25,537 nucleotides of DNA from CAYMST01 sp964393115. Its GTDB lineage: Bacteria; Bacteroidota; Bacteroidia; Cytophagales; Cyclobacteriaceae. The first letter of the stretch is position 1; each line of letters begins with the position of its first letter. Below are positions 17,819-25,537 of this stretch, piece by piece. The translations under genes and the position numbers were made by a program. Where the stretch lies: positions 1 through 25,537 of the forward strand of contig CAYMST010000035.1 of the NCBI GenBank assembly GCA_964393115.1. The letters run 5' to 3'. Under the pieces are notes generated by a model. It was given only the letters and a program-made list of their open reading frames with translations, was not told where the DNA came from and made no database searches.

Positions 17819-20800
17819 TTACTTCTTGATTACTAGCTTTCTGCGTATGCCGTTATCAAATAGCAATTGATATAATCCTGATTTCATATCAGAAACATTG
17901 ATTTTAGAAACGTCTCTAAACGAAATAACCTTAGATCCCAAACTATTGTAAATAGTCAGTGATACGCTTTGGTTAAAATTCACCACCCCGCTAGTTGGGT
18001 TCGGATAGTAATTAATAGTAGTTACACTATTTTGTTGATCAACTCTAAAGCGAGCATTGCAGCTTTGTGAGATGTTCCATTGGAAACCACCTGGACAGTT
18101 GAGCGTTTCGTTTCCAGAGCCGTTACATCCATTTCCTCCCCAAGCATCATATTGAGAACTAGCATTTTCTGCTTGGTAAGTGGTACCTCCAACCTCAATG
18201 CGATCTATTCTTAAGTCATTTGCAGAAGGACTGTCATTAGTGAATTCAACATTGATTTGAGAAATACTACCTGAGTAGTTATGAGAGTACTTTTCAAATG
18301 TTCTAGAATTGAAGTTACCCCCAATGTTATTCCACGTCTTGACGGTACTACCATTGATTTTCAATGCCATTTGCTCATTATTGGTTGAGCCTGCCGCATA
18401 AATATCAATCGTACAAGAACCACCTGACGGTCCATCGTTTCCGCCGTTATTATCGCCTGAGTTATCATCAGAGTTATCATCACCAGAATCGTCTCCTCCA
18501 CTCGATGGTGGCAATGTACCGTCCCAATTTTCTAAAATAGGTTTTAATACCTGATAAAATTGTCCAGCCACTTTTCGTGCACCTGATTCGCTTAAATGAA
18601 CATTGTCGTAATAATCGCTTCTATTTAAACCCGCAGCCATAAGGTCAACGAAGTAGATATTATCGGTAGCACTTCTGTTAGCCACTTCCCTAGCCCCATC
18701 TCTTGCATGATCATAACCGCCACCTCCTCTTGATGGTGGTGCTCCGGCAAAAAGCACAACAACAGAAGGCTTTCTTCTAACGATCTCATCCACAAGGTTG
18801 ATGAGCAATTGCTTTTCATTATTTAGGGCCGCAGCATTATCAAAGCTAATGGAGGAGTTGGTTCCGAGCATCATGGTGACAATATCTGGGTCCTCGGCCA
18901 TGATAATATCTAGGTTTTCATAGATATTCAATTGTCGGCTTTGGAAATATCCCCAGTCAGCTACCCTGTTGTCTGGCCCCGCTGAGTGACCTCCATATCC
19001 AGCATGATCAGGATCTGGAATTGGTTCGGTACGATCAAAGTTGTATGGATGGTCCCCATCGGTGCCGGCATCAATACCGGCCTTATTTGGACCAACAAAG
19101 TCAATGTTAAAGCCATCTGCGATCGCCCTGTTGTACATATTTCCGCGATAGCTGAAAAAGTCATCCTGATTATTATCTGATCCTGCAGTTATTGAATCAC
19201 CTAGTGGCATGATCTTAATAGCACTACCGTTACTTGGTGGTGGATTATTATCACTCGGTTGAGTGACCGAAATGGTCACATCATCGCTATCTGTTGCTCC
19301 TTCGTCATCAGTTACGATTACTGTAATCGTTTTACTTCCGACAGAAACACCTGTGTAGCTGTAAGTATAAGGTGCTGTTACATCTTCGCCTAGTTTAGTG
19401 TTACCCTCAAAGAATTCGACTTTGTAAACTGATCCATCAGCATCTGAAGCATTTGTAGATATCTGGATGTTATCACCCGTTTCTATAGACGCATTATTTT
19501 GCGGTGAAGTAATTGAAACCGTAGGTGCTTGATTTGGAGCAGGTGGTGGTGGTGGGTTGCTGCCATCACTAGTACATCCATAAAACTCGAGTTCAGCGAT
19601 GTTACCATAACCACTGTTAGGTGATAAGTATCTTACATATCTAAATACAGCTCTATTGCTAACCGTTTGAGTGGTTAAACTACCTTGGGATGGAGCACTG
19701 CTAATAGTGTAGAGATCTACCACTCCTGAGAAATTGGCGCTGTTAGCACCTTGGAACTTACCACCAACCATTCTGTTGGCCCAAGAGCCACGAGGTGCGT
19801 ACTTCACAGAAGTAATTTGATATGCAGCTCCTAAGTCATATCCAACCCAGTTTCCGTTACCACTTGGGGCATCAAAGAATGTGTTCATGTTTCCATCAAC
19901 CGCTCTTTCCTTGGTATTACCACTATTATTCCAAGATCCATTGGTACCGATAATCGTACCTGTCAATTCACTATCGCAACTACCACTAGGAGGAGGTGCA
20001 GGAAGATCCTTGTAGGTAGCAGTAACGGTTACATTTGTCGCAGGCATGGTAAGTGATGTACTCGCGCTATTAACATCAGCGACTCCAGATGTATTTCCGG
20101 TCCAAACGTCAAATTCTTGTCCAGCCGGAGCAGCATCAGCGGTGATACTTACAGTTGCTCCTTGTGTATATGAACCATCACCAGATCCATTGTTCACCGT
20201 CAAACTATACGTTGGAATGTTGATGTCTCTGTAGGTGGCGGTAACTGCAATATCAGCATTGACAGTAACGGATGTAGTTGGATCGTTGATGTCCGCCACA
20301 GATGATACATCTCCGGTCCAAGCATCAAACTCTTGCCCTGATGGTGCAGCATCAGCGGTGATATTTACCGAAGTACCATCGTCGTACGTTCCATCTCCGA
20401 TGCCTGAGTTAACGGTTAACGAGTATGTGATAGGCTGCGGGTCAGGATCACTGAAATCACATGTATTGGTTATTGTGTATGTGAAGCTTCCACTGCACCA
20501 CATCCATTCTCCACCTTGGTTTGGACAGATACCTGATGCGTTAGCGTTTTCTGTTTGATATTCTGTTCCGCATACATCTATTTTGTCTATTCTAACGTCT
20601 CTAGCTCCACCGTTATCGTTCGTAAAAGTCACCTCAACCGTACTCGGAGTAGTACTTAAGTCAATTGAATAAGGCACATATGTAGGAGATGAAACATTTC
20701 CACCAATGTTTGTTATGGTTCGAACCAGTGTTCCGTCCACTCTTACTTCTAAGATTTCACCTCCACCTTTTGCGGCAGCATAAACGGTAAGTGTACCAGA

Positions 20801-22321
20801 TGTACCTGGCGTCGGATCGGGGTCTGGATCCGGGTCCGGTTGTGGATCAGGATCTGGTTGTGGATCAGGATCAGGATTTGGAGGTGATGGTAATGTCCCA
20901 TCTAGTTCTGTAATTCGTTTCGAAGTAAGCGCTTTTTGAATATACCCAGTTCCCCAATGTCCTCTTGCCGCTTGCGTTCTGTACAACCTATCGGTCATTG
21001 GACTTGGAGGGTTAATTTGTGTTGGACCAGTTGGTGAGTAGATGGTAATCTTACGACGAGATTTCACGGCTTCAATCAGCTCCTCTCTCCAGTCACCCAT
21101 AATATCGACGGCAATCGCCGTGCCGCTGTTCGTATTAGGAACACCATTACGCCCTTCGGCTGTTTGGTATTCATCGCCTAAAAACCATCCAACGATAGGT
21201 CTTGCGCCGCCTAGTCCGTAGCTACCACTGTTGATATAATTACCTCTGGCATCCCACATGGCATATCGACTAAATATTTCTAATCCCGGTCTGTTTGGAT
21301 CTACATCCCCTACAGTTCCTTGCGACTCCGGACAGTTATTTTGCCTCCAAAGTGCATTTCCTGTTTTAGCGTCATACAACCCCGTACTGCGACAAGCATT
21401 TTCAGCTCCCCAGAAAAATTCAATACCTGGATTATTGAAGTCGATATCTCCTACATATGCCATATCTCCAGAAGCGTTTGAACCATCTCCACAGTTGGGT
21501 GCGGTCCACATACCACGGCCATTATCATCCAATATGGTCGGTCCCATATAGATCTCATCTTTGCCATCTCCGTCTAAATCAGCTGCTGTCACAGCATGTG
21601 AAGTAGATCTATAGCACTCAGATGATTCTTGTGTATGAGACCACTTCCAGATTATATCTAGATTGCTGTCATAGGCCCAGGCGTTCACTCCGTAGTACAT
21701 TCCTTGCACTGCCACAATCGATGGATTCACGCCATCCAGGTATGCGACGACCAATTGAAACCTACTTTTATTGTTATAATTTCCGACTCTGGTTGGCCAG
21801 TCATTCTGATCGATCACCTGACCAGTCATTGGATCTAGTTTATAAATAAAATATTGTGCATCTTCCACCCTGCCAGGCCAGTCATTAGGTGATCCAGATG
21901 AACCGACGCAGTATATCTCATCTTTGCCATCTCCATCTAGATCATAGCAGACTACTGGGGTGTACCAAACACCTTCTTCAATTCCTGTTCCCATATCATG
22001 GGTCCAGAGCAAGTCTCCATTTTGGTTAACTGCCCTTAGTTTAACTGTCGAAACATTGGTTCGGAAAAACGCCGGATCATGATTTCCGCTCATGTCCTTG
22101 ATAACAAATTCGACATTTCCATTGCCATTAAGATCTCCAAAGGCATATTGAAGCTGGCTACCTCTGGAATAAGGTTGAAGAATGTTGTTGAGATCTATTT
22201 CTTTGGTTTGAAAGCTTTGTGCGTTTATGACGTTTGAAAGAAAAATGGTCATGAGAAACATAATACATGCCCCTATCCTACTATAGCTACGCGCAGGTGA
22301 ATTTGGCTTGATATTCATCAT
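17819..22321 (-). CDS. PL11-like rhamnogalacturonan lyase fused to a CE3-like SGNH esterase, with CBMs and a T9SS tail
   Basis: A 1500-residue secreted protein; signal peptide about 1-35 (NAQ/S). Residues 40-470 are a PL11-like beta-propeller that would cleave the rhamnogalacturonan-I backbone by beta-elimination: DLDGDGKDEI at 127-136 and 248-257, GDIDFNNPGIE (291-301), GDVDPNRPGLE (338-348), DIMGDWREELI (406-416). The N-terminal fibronectin-like domain of typical PL11 enzymes is absent. Then come a Pro-Asp linker (479-507); a CBM60-like module (509-621); two InlB-B-type repeats (632-697, 704-770); an F5/8 type C (CBM32-like) module (782-916); a bacterial Ig-like domain (932-1019); a CE3-like SGNH esterase (1035-1265: GDSITAG with Ser1043, HAGYGGHSAG, GTNSS with Asn1155, DNVH with Asp1239 and His1242); an Asp/Ser/Gly linker; a second CBM60-like module (1302-1424); and a T9SS tail (YYPNPTSG, 1438-1500). 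Two possible starts, adjacent ATGs at 22321 and 22318. Confidence 0.88.
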   Translation of the reverse strand: MMNIKPNSPARSYSRIGACIMFLMTIFLSNVINAQSFQTKEIDLNNILQPYSRGSQLQYAFGDLNGNGNVEFVIKDMSGNHDPAFFRTNVSTVKLRAVNQNGDLLWTHDMGTGIEEGVWYTPVVCYDLDGDGKDEIYCVGSSGSPNDWPGRVEDAQYFIYKLDPMTGQVIDQNDWPTRVGNYNNKSRFQLVVAYLDGVNPSIVAVQGMYYGVNAWAYDSNLDIIWKWSHTQESSECYRSTSHAVTAADLDGDGKDEIYMGPTILDDNGRGMWTAPNCGDGSNASGDMAYVGDIDFNNPGIEFFWGAENACRSTGLYDAKTGNALWRQNNCPESQGTVGDVDPNRPGLEIFSRYAMWDARGNYINSGSYGLGGARPIVGWFLGDEYQTAEGRNGVPNTNSGTAIAVDIMGDWREELIEAVKSRRKITIYSPTGPTQINPPSPMTDRLYRTQAARGHWGTGYIQKALTSKRITELDGTLPSPPNPDPDPQPDPDPQPDPDPDPDPTPGTSGTLTVYAAAKGGGEILEVRVDGTLVRTITNIGGNVSSPTYVPYSIDLSTTPSTVEVTFTNDNGGARDVRIDKIDVCGTEYQTENANASGICPNQGGEWMWCSGSFTYTITNTCDFSDPDPQPITYSLTVNSGIGDGTYDDGTSVNITADAAPSGQEFDAWTGDVSSVADINDPTTSVTVNADIAVTATYRDINIPTYSLTVNNGSGDGSYTQGATVSITADAAPAGQEFDVWTGNTSGVADVNSASTSLTMPATNVTVTATYKDLPAPPPSGSCDSELTGTIIGTNGSWNNSGNTKERAVDGNMNTFFDAPSGNGNWVGYDLGAAYQITSVKYAPRGSWANRMVGGKFQGANSANFSGVVDLYTISSAPSQGSLTTQTVSNRAVFRYVRYLSPNSGYGNIAELEFYGCTSDGSNPPPPPAPNQAPTVSITSPQNNASIETGDNIQISTNASDADGSVYKVEFFEGNTKLGEDVTAPYTYSYTGVSVGSKTITVIVTDDEGATDSDDVTISVTQPSDNNPPPSNGSAIKIMPLGDSITAGSDNNQDDFFSYRGNMYNRAIADGFNIDFVGPNKAGIDAGTDGDHPYNFDRTEPIPDPDHAGYGGHSAGPDNRVADWGYFQSRQLNIYENLDIIMAEDPDIVTMMLGTNSSISFDNAAALNNEKQLLINLVDEIVRRKPSVVVLFAGAPPSRGGGGYDHARDGAREVANRSATDNIYFVDLMAAGLNRSDYYDNVHLSESGARKVAGQFYQVLKPILENWDGTLPPSSGGDDSGDDNSDDNSGDNNGGNDGPSGGSCTIDIYAAGSTNNEQMALKINGSTVKTWNNIGGNFNSRTFEKYSHNYSGSISQINVEFTNDSPSANDLRIDRIEVGGTTYQAENASSQYDAWGGNGCNGSGNETLNCPGGFQWNISQSCNARFRVDQQNSVTTINYYPNPTSGVVNFNQSVSLTIYNSLGSKVISFRDVSKINVSDMKSGLYQLLFDNGIRRKLVIKK
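18419..18505 (-). repeat. Low-complexity Asp/Ser/Gly/Asn linker
   Basis: Encodes residues 1273-1301 of the lyase/esterase fusion, an acidic flexible linker between the esterase and the C-terminal CBM60-like module. It takes the place of the Ser/Gly linker in the paralogue. Confidence 0.8.
19574..19978 (-). repeat. F5/8-type module shared with the neighbouring gene (copy A)
   Basis: A 135-residue discoidin/CBM32-like module bounded by two cysteines. It aligns without gaps to 24611-25015 and differs at about 13 of 135 residues, so roughly 90% identity. Confidence 0.88.
20801..20887 (-). repeat. Pro-Asp repeat linker
   Basis: Encodes residues 479-507, PDPDPQPDPDP-type repeats separating the lyase propeller from the first CBM60-like module. 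The DNA is a short GGATC(A/T/C)GG(A/G)TC-like tandem repeat, as in the linker at 25250-25285 of the neighbouring gene. Confidence 0.85.
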
Positions 22322-22506
22322 ATTTTATAAGTTTTAGCTTATACCATTTATACTATATCGTGACATGTATTTTACTCCTGTTTTTCCCTTCTTCTTTAAA
22401 AATCCTCTACTAGCCGTCCGCACCTTAGCGCTGCTAGGCCTGTGTTTTTTGCCTTGAATAAGAAAAAACCAGTTTCGTAAACTAATACGTCATTATACAC
22501 TACAAA

Positions 22507-22522
22507 TGGTATTAGAATACCA
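22507..22522. promoter_or_regulatory. 16-bp palindrome upstream of the lyase gene, possible operator
   Basis: TGGTATT-AG-AATACCA is an exact palindrome with a two-base centre, 186 bases before the lyase start codon. Form and position suit a dimeric regulator site; no second copy was noticed in the window. Confidence 0.35.
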
Positions 22523-22849
22523 GGATGTATTCATTCATTATCCCAGTGCAGGTTATCTGAAAATGAGTTTTGAAAGCTACGTAATTAACTAGCTGGTCTT
22601 ATAACCAAGGCTTTTAACATCGATTTTTGATGAACAGGCACTAATTGATTTAGATGAAAAGTCGTATAACTAGCTCCACACAGAAAACTGCTGTCTTTAT
22701 GTTGAAGTATTTATTGCACTAGTAAATTGAATGTACTGAAGCTAAGTAATACGGTTTATGAAATACACAGATCTAGCCTGTATACCATCCTGATAAGAGA
22801 GTAAACATTGATTGATATGGTTTTTTGTTGACTATTACGTTGTTGACAT

Positions 22850-22881
22850 GAAAAGAAACCAGGAAGTTTCCTTCCCGGTTT
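22850..22881 (-). terminator. Intrinsic terminator of the partial esterase gene
   Basis: Arms 22856-22866 and 22871-22881 form an 11-bp stem around a four-base loop. The single mismatch (A-C on the plus strand) becomes a G-U pair in minus-strand RNA, so the structure is stable only in the direction of the gene at 22904-25537. A T-rich tail (complement of 22850-22858) follows. Confidence 0.82.
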
Positions 22882-22903
22882 TTATATGATTTACTAAGAC
22901 TGT

Positions 22904-25537
22904 TTATTTTACAATCAATCTTAGTTTAGCTCCATTCTCAGGGATTACATGATATAACCCTGATTTGAAGGTAGAGATATCAAGTTTACTTACGTTAGAG
23001 TAAGTTCCTACTTTAGACCCTAGACTGTTGTAAATGGTTACAGAAGCAGGTCGACTGAAGTTAACCACGTTCTGAGCCGGATTAGGATAAAGCTTCAACG
23101 CTGCATCACCTAAACCGCTCGTCGTTCCGAATCGAGCGCTACAGCTTGCAGATACATCCCAACGGAATCCACCAGGACAATTAAGTGTCTCGTTTCCTGA
23201 ACCATTACATCCATTACCGCCCCAAACATCATACTGGGAATCAGCGTCTTCAGCTTGGTAAACATTTCCATTTACTTCGATTCTGTCTACTCTTAAGTCA
23301 TTAGCAGAAGGACTGTCATTCGTAAAGTCAACATTGATCTGAGAGAATGATCCTGAGAACGTATATGAGTACTTCACAAAAGTTCTGTTGTTGAAGTTAC
23401 CCCCTATGTTATTCCAAGTTTGGACAGTGCTACCATCCAGTTGTAATCTCATTTGCTCATTATTGGTGGCTCCTGCCGCGTAAACATCAATGGTACAACT
23501 AGTACTGCCACCAGAGGAACCACCAGAACTAGATCCGGAAGATGACCCTCCTGATGAAGAACCGCCACTGCTAGACCCACCTGACGACGAACCACTACCA
23601 CCATTAGTCAGCACTAACGATACTTCATCGTACCATTTTTGGGCAATCTTGTTATACCCTGCTTGAGTAGGGTGCAGTTGGTCGCCGCTGATATCCACAT
23701 TCAAGTTCCAGTTGATACCATTTCTCATATCCACCAAGTGAATGTCCCTGCCTTGATTGCTGTACTTGGTCACAATAGCTGGAACCTCCGAGTTGAAGGT
23801 AGAAGCAAAGCTAGAACTCCACCTTACTGGAGTAATGTTTGCTAACATAAGTGTCATATCCGGCTTGCTAGCAAATATTTTACCTACTAAATCGTCTAAC
23901 CTGTCCGCGCCAACGTTGTCGGCATTATAAGATCTTTGGTTGAAGAAATCATTGATACCAATCATCAATAACATGACATCGATATCATAACTCAGTAGAT
24001 TAGGACCATTGGTTAATATATAATCAATGCTAGCATTTGGCCCCAAAGCACCTACAGAGTTTGGATCAGGACCGATAATGTAACCACCAAATCCAGCATG
24101 TCTTCTTCCTCCGCCATCATTTTTTGGACCAATGAACTCATAGTCAAATCCTCCGTCGTTCAGTAATGTTTGTAACCTCTGCTTGTATCCTGGACTTGAT
24201 TGAGTGATCGAGTTTCCAACGGGCATTATCTTAACCGTTCCTTCAAAACCTCCTCCAGAGCTACTACCACCAGAAGATGAACCTCCAGAAGAGCTACCGC
24301 CGTTGTTAGGTGCGGTTGCTATTACGGTTACCGCAGACGAAGTTGTTGAGGCTCCATCGTCGTCCGTAGCTACAGCAGTGATCGTTCTTGTTCCTTGAGG
24401 TACCTGTATGTAGTTATAGTTGTAAGGCGCATTCATGTCCTCACCTAACTTCGTAGAACCGTCAAAGAACTCCACTTTTGAGATTGATCCATCGTTATCG
24501 CTAGCATCTGCGACTAAGAATACATCTGACCCTGCATCCATAGTAAAGTTATTAGCAGGAGATGTAATGGAAACAGATGGCGCCTGATTTGCCGGAGCAC
24601 CAGAAGTAGTACAACCGTAAAACTCTAGTTCAGCGATGTTACCGTAACCACTGTTAGGAGAAAGATATCTTACATATCTGAAACCTGACGTATTGCTAAT
24701 AGTTTGTGTGGTTAAGCTTCCTTGCGAAGGAGCCGAACCAATGGTATAAAGATCCACCGCACCTGAGAAATTTGCGCTATTGGACCCTTGGAATTTACCA
24801 TTGACCATTCTATTCGCCCATGAGCTTCTAGGAGCATACTTGACGGAAGTAATTTGATGAGCAGTACCTAGGTCGTACCCTACCCAGTTACCGTTTCCAC
24901 TTGGGGCATCAAAGAAGGTGTTAAGGTTACCATCTAGCGCTCTTTCTTTCGTATTTCCACTATTGTTCCACGAACCATTCGTTCCAATAATCGTTCCTGT
25001 CAGCTCGCTATCACAATCTCCACTTGGTGGAGGAGGTGGTAAAGCAGAATATGTGGCGGTAACCATCAGATTTCCGGTTACAGTGATTGTTGTTGTAGGA
25101 TCGTTAACATCTGCAATGGTAGACGTATTTCCAGTCCATGCGTCAAATTCCATTCCACTAGGAGCAGCGTCAGCAGTAATGTTTACGACCTCACCGTCGT
25201 CGTATGTGCCATCACCGATTCCTGAGTTTACCACTAGGTCATACTGTATTGGGTCTGGGTCTGGATCCGGATCTGGATCCGGTGTTGAAGTACACGTATT
25301 GGTAATATTATAGGTAAAAGTACCGTTACACCATAGCCATTCGCCACCAGAATTTGGACAGAAGCCTGTCGCAGTTGAGTTTTCTGTCTGGTATACTGTA
25401 CCACATACATCAATCTTGTCTATTCGTAAGTCCCTAGATCCTCCATTATCGTTGGTAAGGCTTACTTGAACGCTAGAAGGAGTTTCTGTCAATGGAATTT
25501 CAAATTCGTCTTGCAGCTTTTTTAGTTGTATTGACAC
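22904..25537 (-). CDS. Partial secreted CE3-like SGNH esterase with CBM modules and T9SS tail (5' end outside window)
   Basis: The last 877 residues of a protein that continues past the window edge; the GTG at 25537 is probably an internal Val because it falls inside a CBM60-like module. Order: CBM60-like module (to about residue 82), Pro-Asp linker (85-96), one InlB-B-type repeat (98-164), F5/8 type C module (175-309), Ig-like domain (319-408), Ser/Gly linker (411-431), CE3-like SGNH esterase (434-643: GNSITQS with Ser443, HAGFGGYIIGPD, GIND with Asn529, DQLH with Asp619 and His622), Ser/Gly linker (645-679), second CBM60-like module (680-802) and T9SS sorting domain (LYPNPAQN, 816-877). The layout matches the downstream lyase/esterase, so the missing N-terminus probably holds another polysaccharide-degrading domain. 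The intact catalytic residues suggest an active esterase. Confidence 0.88.
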   Translation of the reverse strand: MSIQLKKLQDEFEIPLTETPSSVQVSLTNDNGGSRDLRIDKIDVCGTVYQTENSTATGFCPNSGGEWLWCNGTFTYNITNTCTSTPDPDPDPDPDPIQYDLVVNSGIGDGTYDDGEVVNITADAAPSGMEFDAWTGNTSTIADVNDPTTTITVTGNLMVTATYSALPPPPPSGDCDSELTGTIIGTNGSWNNSGNTKERALDGNLNTFFDAPSGNGNWVGYDLGTAHQITSVKYAPRSSWANRMVNGKFQGSNSANFSGAVDLYTIGSAPSQGSLTTQTISNTSGFRYVRYLSPNSGYGNIAELEFYGCTTSGAPANQAPSVSITSPANNFTMDAGSDVFLVADASDNDGSISKVEFFDGSTKLGEDMNAPYNYNYIQVPQGTRTITAVATDDDGASTTSSAVTVIATAPNNGGSSSGGSSSGGSSSGGGFEGTVKIMPVGNSITQSSPGYKQRLQTLLNDGGFDYEFIGPKNDGGGRRHAGFGGYIIGPDPNSVGALGPNASIDYILTNGPNLLSYDIDVMLLMIGINDFFNQRSYNADNVGADRLDDLVGKIFASKPDMTLMLANITPVRWSSSFASTFNSEVPAIVTKYSNQGRDIHLVDMRNGINWNLNVDISGDQLHPTQAGYNKIAQKWYDEVSLVLTNGGSGSSSGGSSSGGSSSGGSSSGSSSGGSSGGSTSCTIDVYAAGATNNEQMRLQLDGSTVQTWNNIGGNFNNRTFVKYSYTFSGSFSQINVDFTNDSPSANDLRVDRIEVNGNVYQAEDADSQYDVWGGNGCNGSGNETLNCPGGFRWDVSASCSARFGTTSGLGDAALKLYPNPAQNVVNFSRPASVTIYNSLGSKVGTYSNVSKLDISTFKSGLYHVIPENGAKLRLIVK
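23501..23605 (-). repeat. Ser/Gly linker repeat between esterase and C-terminal CBM
   Basis: Encodes about 35 residues of GGSSS-type repeats (residues 645-679). At the DNA level it is a degenerate 15-base tandem repeat that could change length by slippage. Confidence 0.85.
24245..24307 (-). repeat. Ser/Gly linker repeat between Ig-like domain and esterase
   Basis: Encodes GGSSSGGSSSGG-type residues 411-431, the same repeat as at 23501-23605, so both flanks of the esterase domain carry the same flexible linker. Confidence 0.85.
24611..25015 (-). repeat. F5/8-type module shared with the neighbouring gene (copy B)
   Basis: Gapless 135-residue counterpart of 19574-19978, with cysteines at both ends. 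The DNA is also strongly alike, for example the block at 24621-24660 against 19587-19626. Confidence 0.88.

Larger units (their letters stand above)
22322..22903. other. 582-base spacer between the two large minus-strand genes
   Basis: No gene, RNA gene or mobile-element remnant is recognised. It holds the terminator of the gene at 22904-25537, a palindrome at 22507-22522, and a small inverted repeat (TATAAG/CTTATA, 22326-22343) that sits immediately before the start codon of the lyase gene and could fold in its leader. The size and the terminator argue that the two genes are separate transcription units. Confidence 0.65.

Noticed and set aside
20235..20558. Plus-strand open frames opposite the CBM/InlB-type repeats, also at 24918-25313
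   Set aside because: They mirror each other only because the underlying minus-strand modules are paralogous; their composition is that of antisense frames.
22380..22480. Remnant of a mobile element or RNA gene in the GC-richer patch around 22410-22450
   Set aside because: Only short scattered inverted matches; no cloverleaf, terminal repeats or transposase remnant could be built.
23501..24307. CRISPR-like short repeats
   Set aside because: The repeats are degenerate GGSSS codons within a continuous coding frame, with no unique spacers.
25520..25537. GTG at the window edge as the true start of the last gene
   Set aside because: It falls inside a CBM60-like module whose first strands are missing, and no signal peptide follows although the protein carries a T9SS tail.

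Overview
The window looks like a chromosomal segment of a member of the Bacteroidota, probably a free-living, possibly marine Cytophagales- or Flavobacteriia-like polysaccharide degrader. The evidence is AT-rich DNA, AT-rich leaders without Shine-Dalgarno sites, lipoproteins with Bacteroidota-style lipoboxes, and several very large secreted proteins. Three of these end in a type IX secretion (T9SS) sorting domain of the 'YPNP ... G-x-Y ... K-L-I-K' type, and two end in a divergent relative of it. The genus is a guess; no rRNA or other marker gene is present. I saw no tRNA, rRNA, CRISPR array, insertion sequence or integrase.

Layout from left to right: a membrane fatty acid desaturase (151-1248, +), probably unrelated housekeeping; a GH92 alpha-mannosidase lipoprotein (1456-3711, +); a convergent secreted protein joining an unrecognised N-terminal domain to a CE3-like SGNH esterase, a jelly-roll module and a T9SS tail (4033-6678, -); a 461-base divergent spacer with two inverted repeats; two giant paralogous surface proteins (7140-10979 and 11193-16115, +) built from repeated jelly-roll plus IPT/TIG-like modules followed by a lamin-tail domain; a small lipoprotein of unknown function (16529-17740, +); then on the minus strand a 1500-residue PL11-like rhamnogalacturonan lyase/CE3-like esterase fusion (17819-22321) and the 3' part of a related esterase protein (22904 to the window edge). 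Hairpins suitable as terminators or 3' ends follow all genes except the desaturase.

Taken together, this is a carbohydrate-degradation locus. The PL11-like lyase would cut the rhamnogalacturonan-I backbone, three SGNH/CE3-like domains would remove acyl (probably acetyl) groups, CBM60-like and F5/8-type modules would bind the polysaccharide, and GH92 would trim alpha-mannosides at the cell surface. No SusC/SusD pair or regulator lies inside the window, so it is either part of a larger locus or a secreted-enzyme cluster without its own uptake system.

The least explained part is the pair of giant repeat proteins. They carry five copies of one module with strongly conserved motifs. In the second protein two neighbouring copies share a 932-bp stretch with no nucleotide difference, at a 975-bp (325-codon) period. 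In the first protein the two copies are nearly identical only over their first ~290 bp. Both patterns point to recent in-frame recombination or gene conversion, able to change the length of a surface protein without breaking its reading frame.
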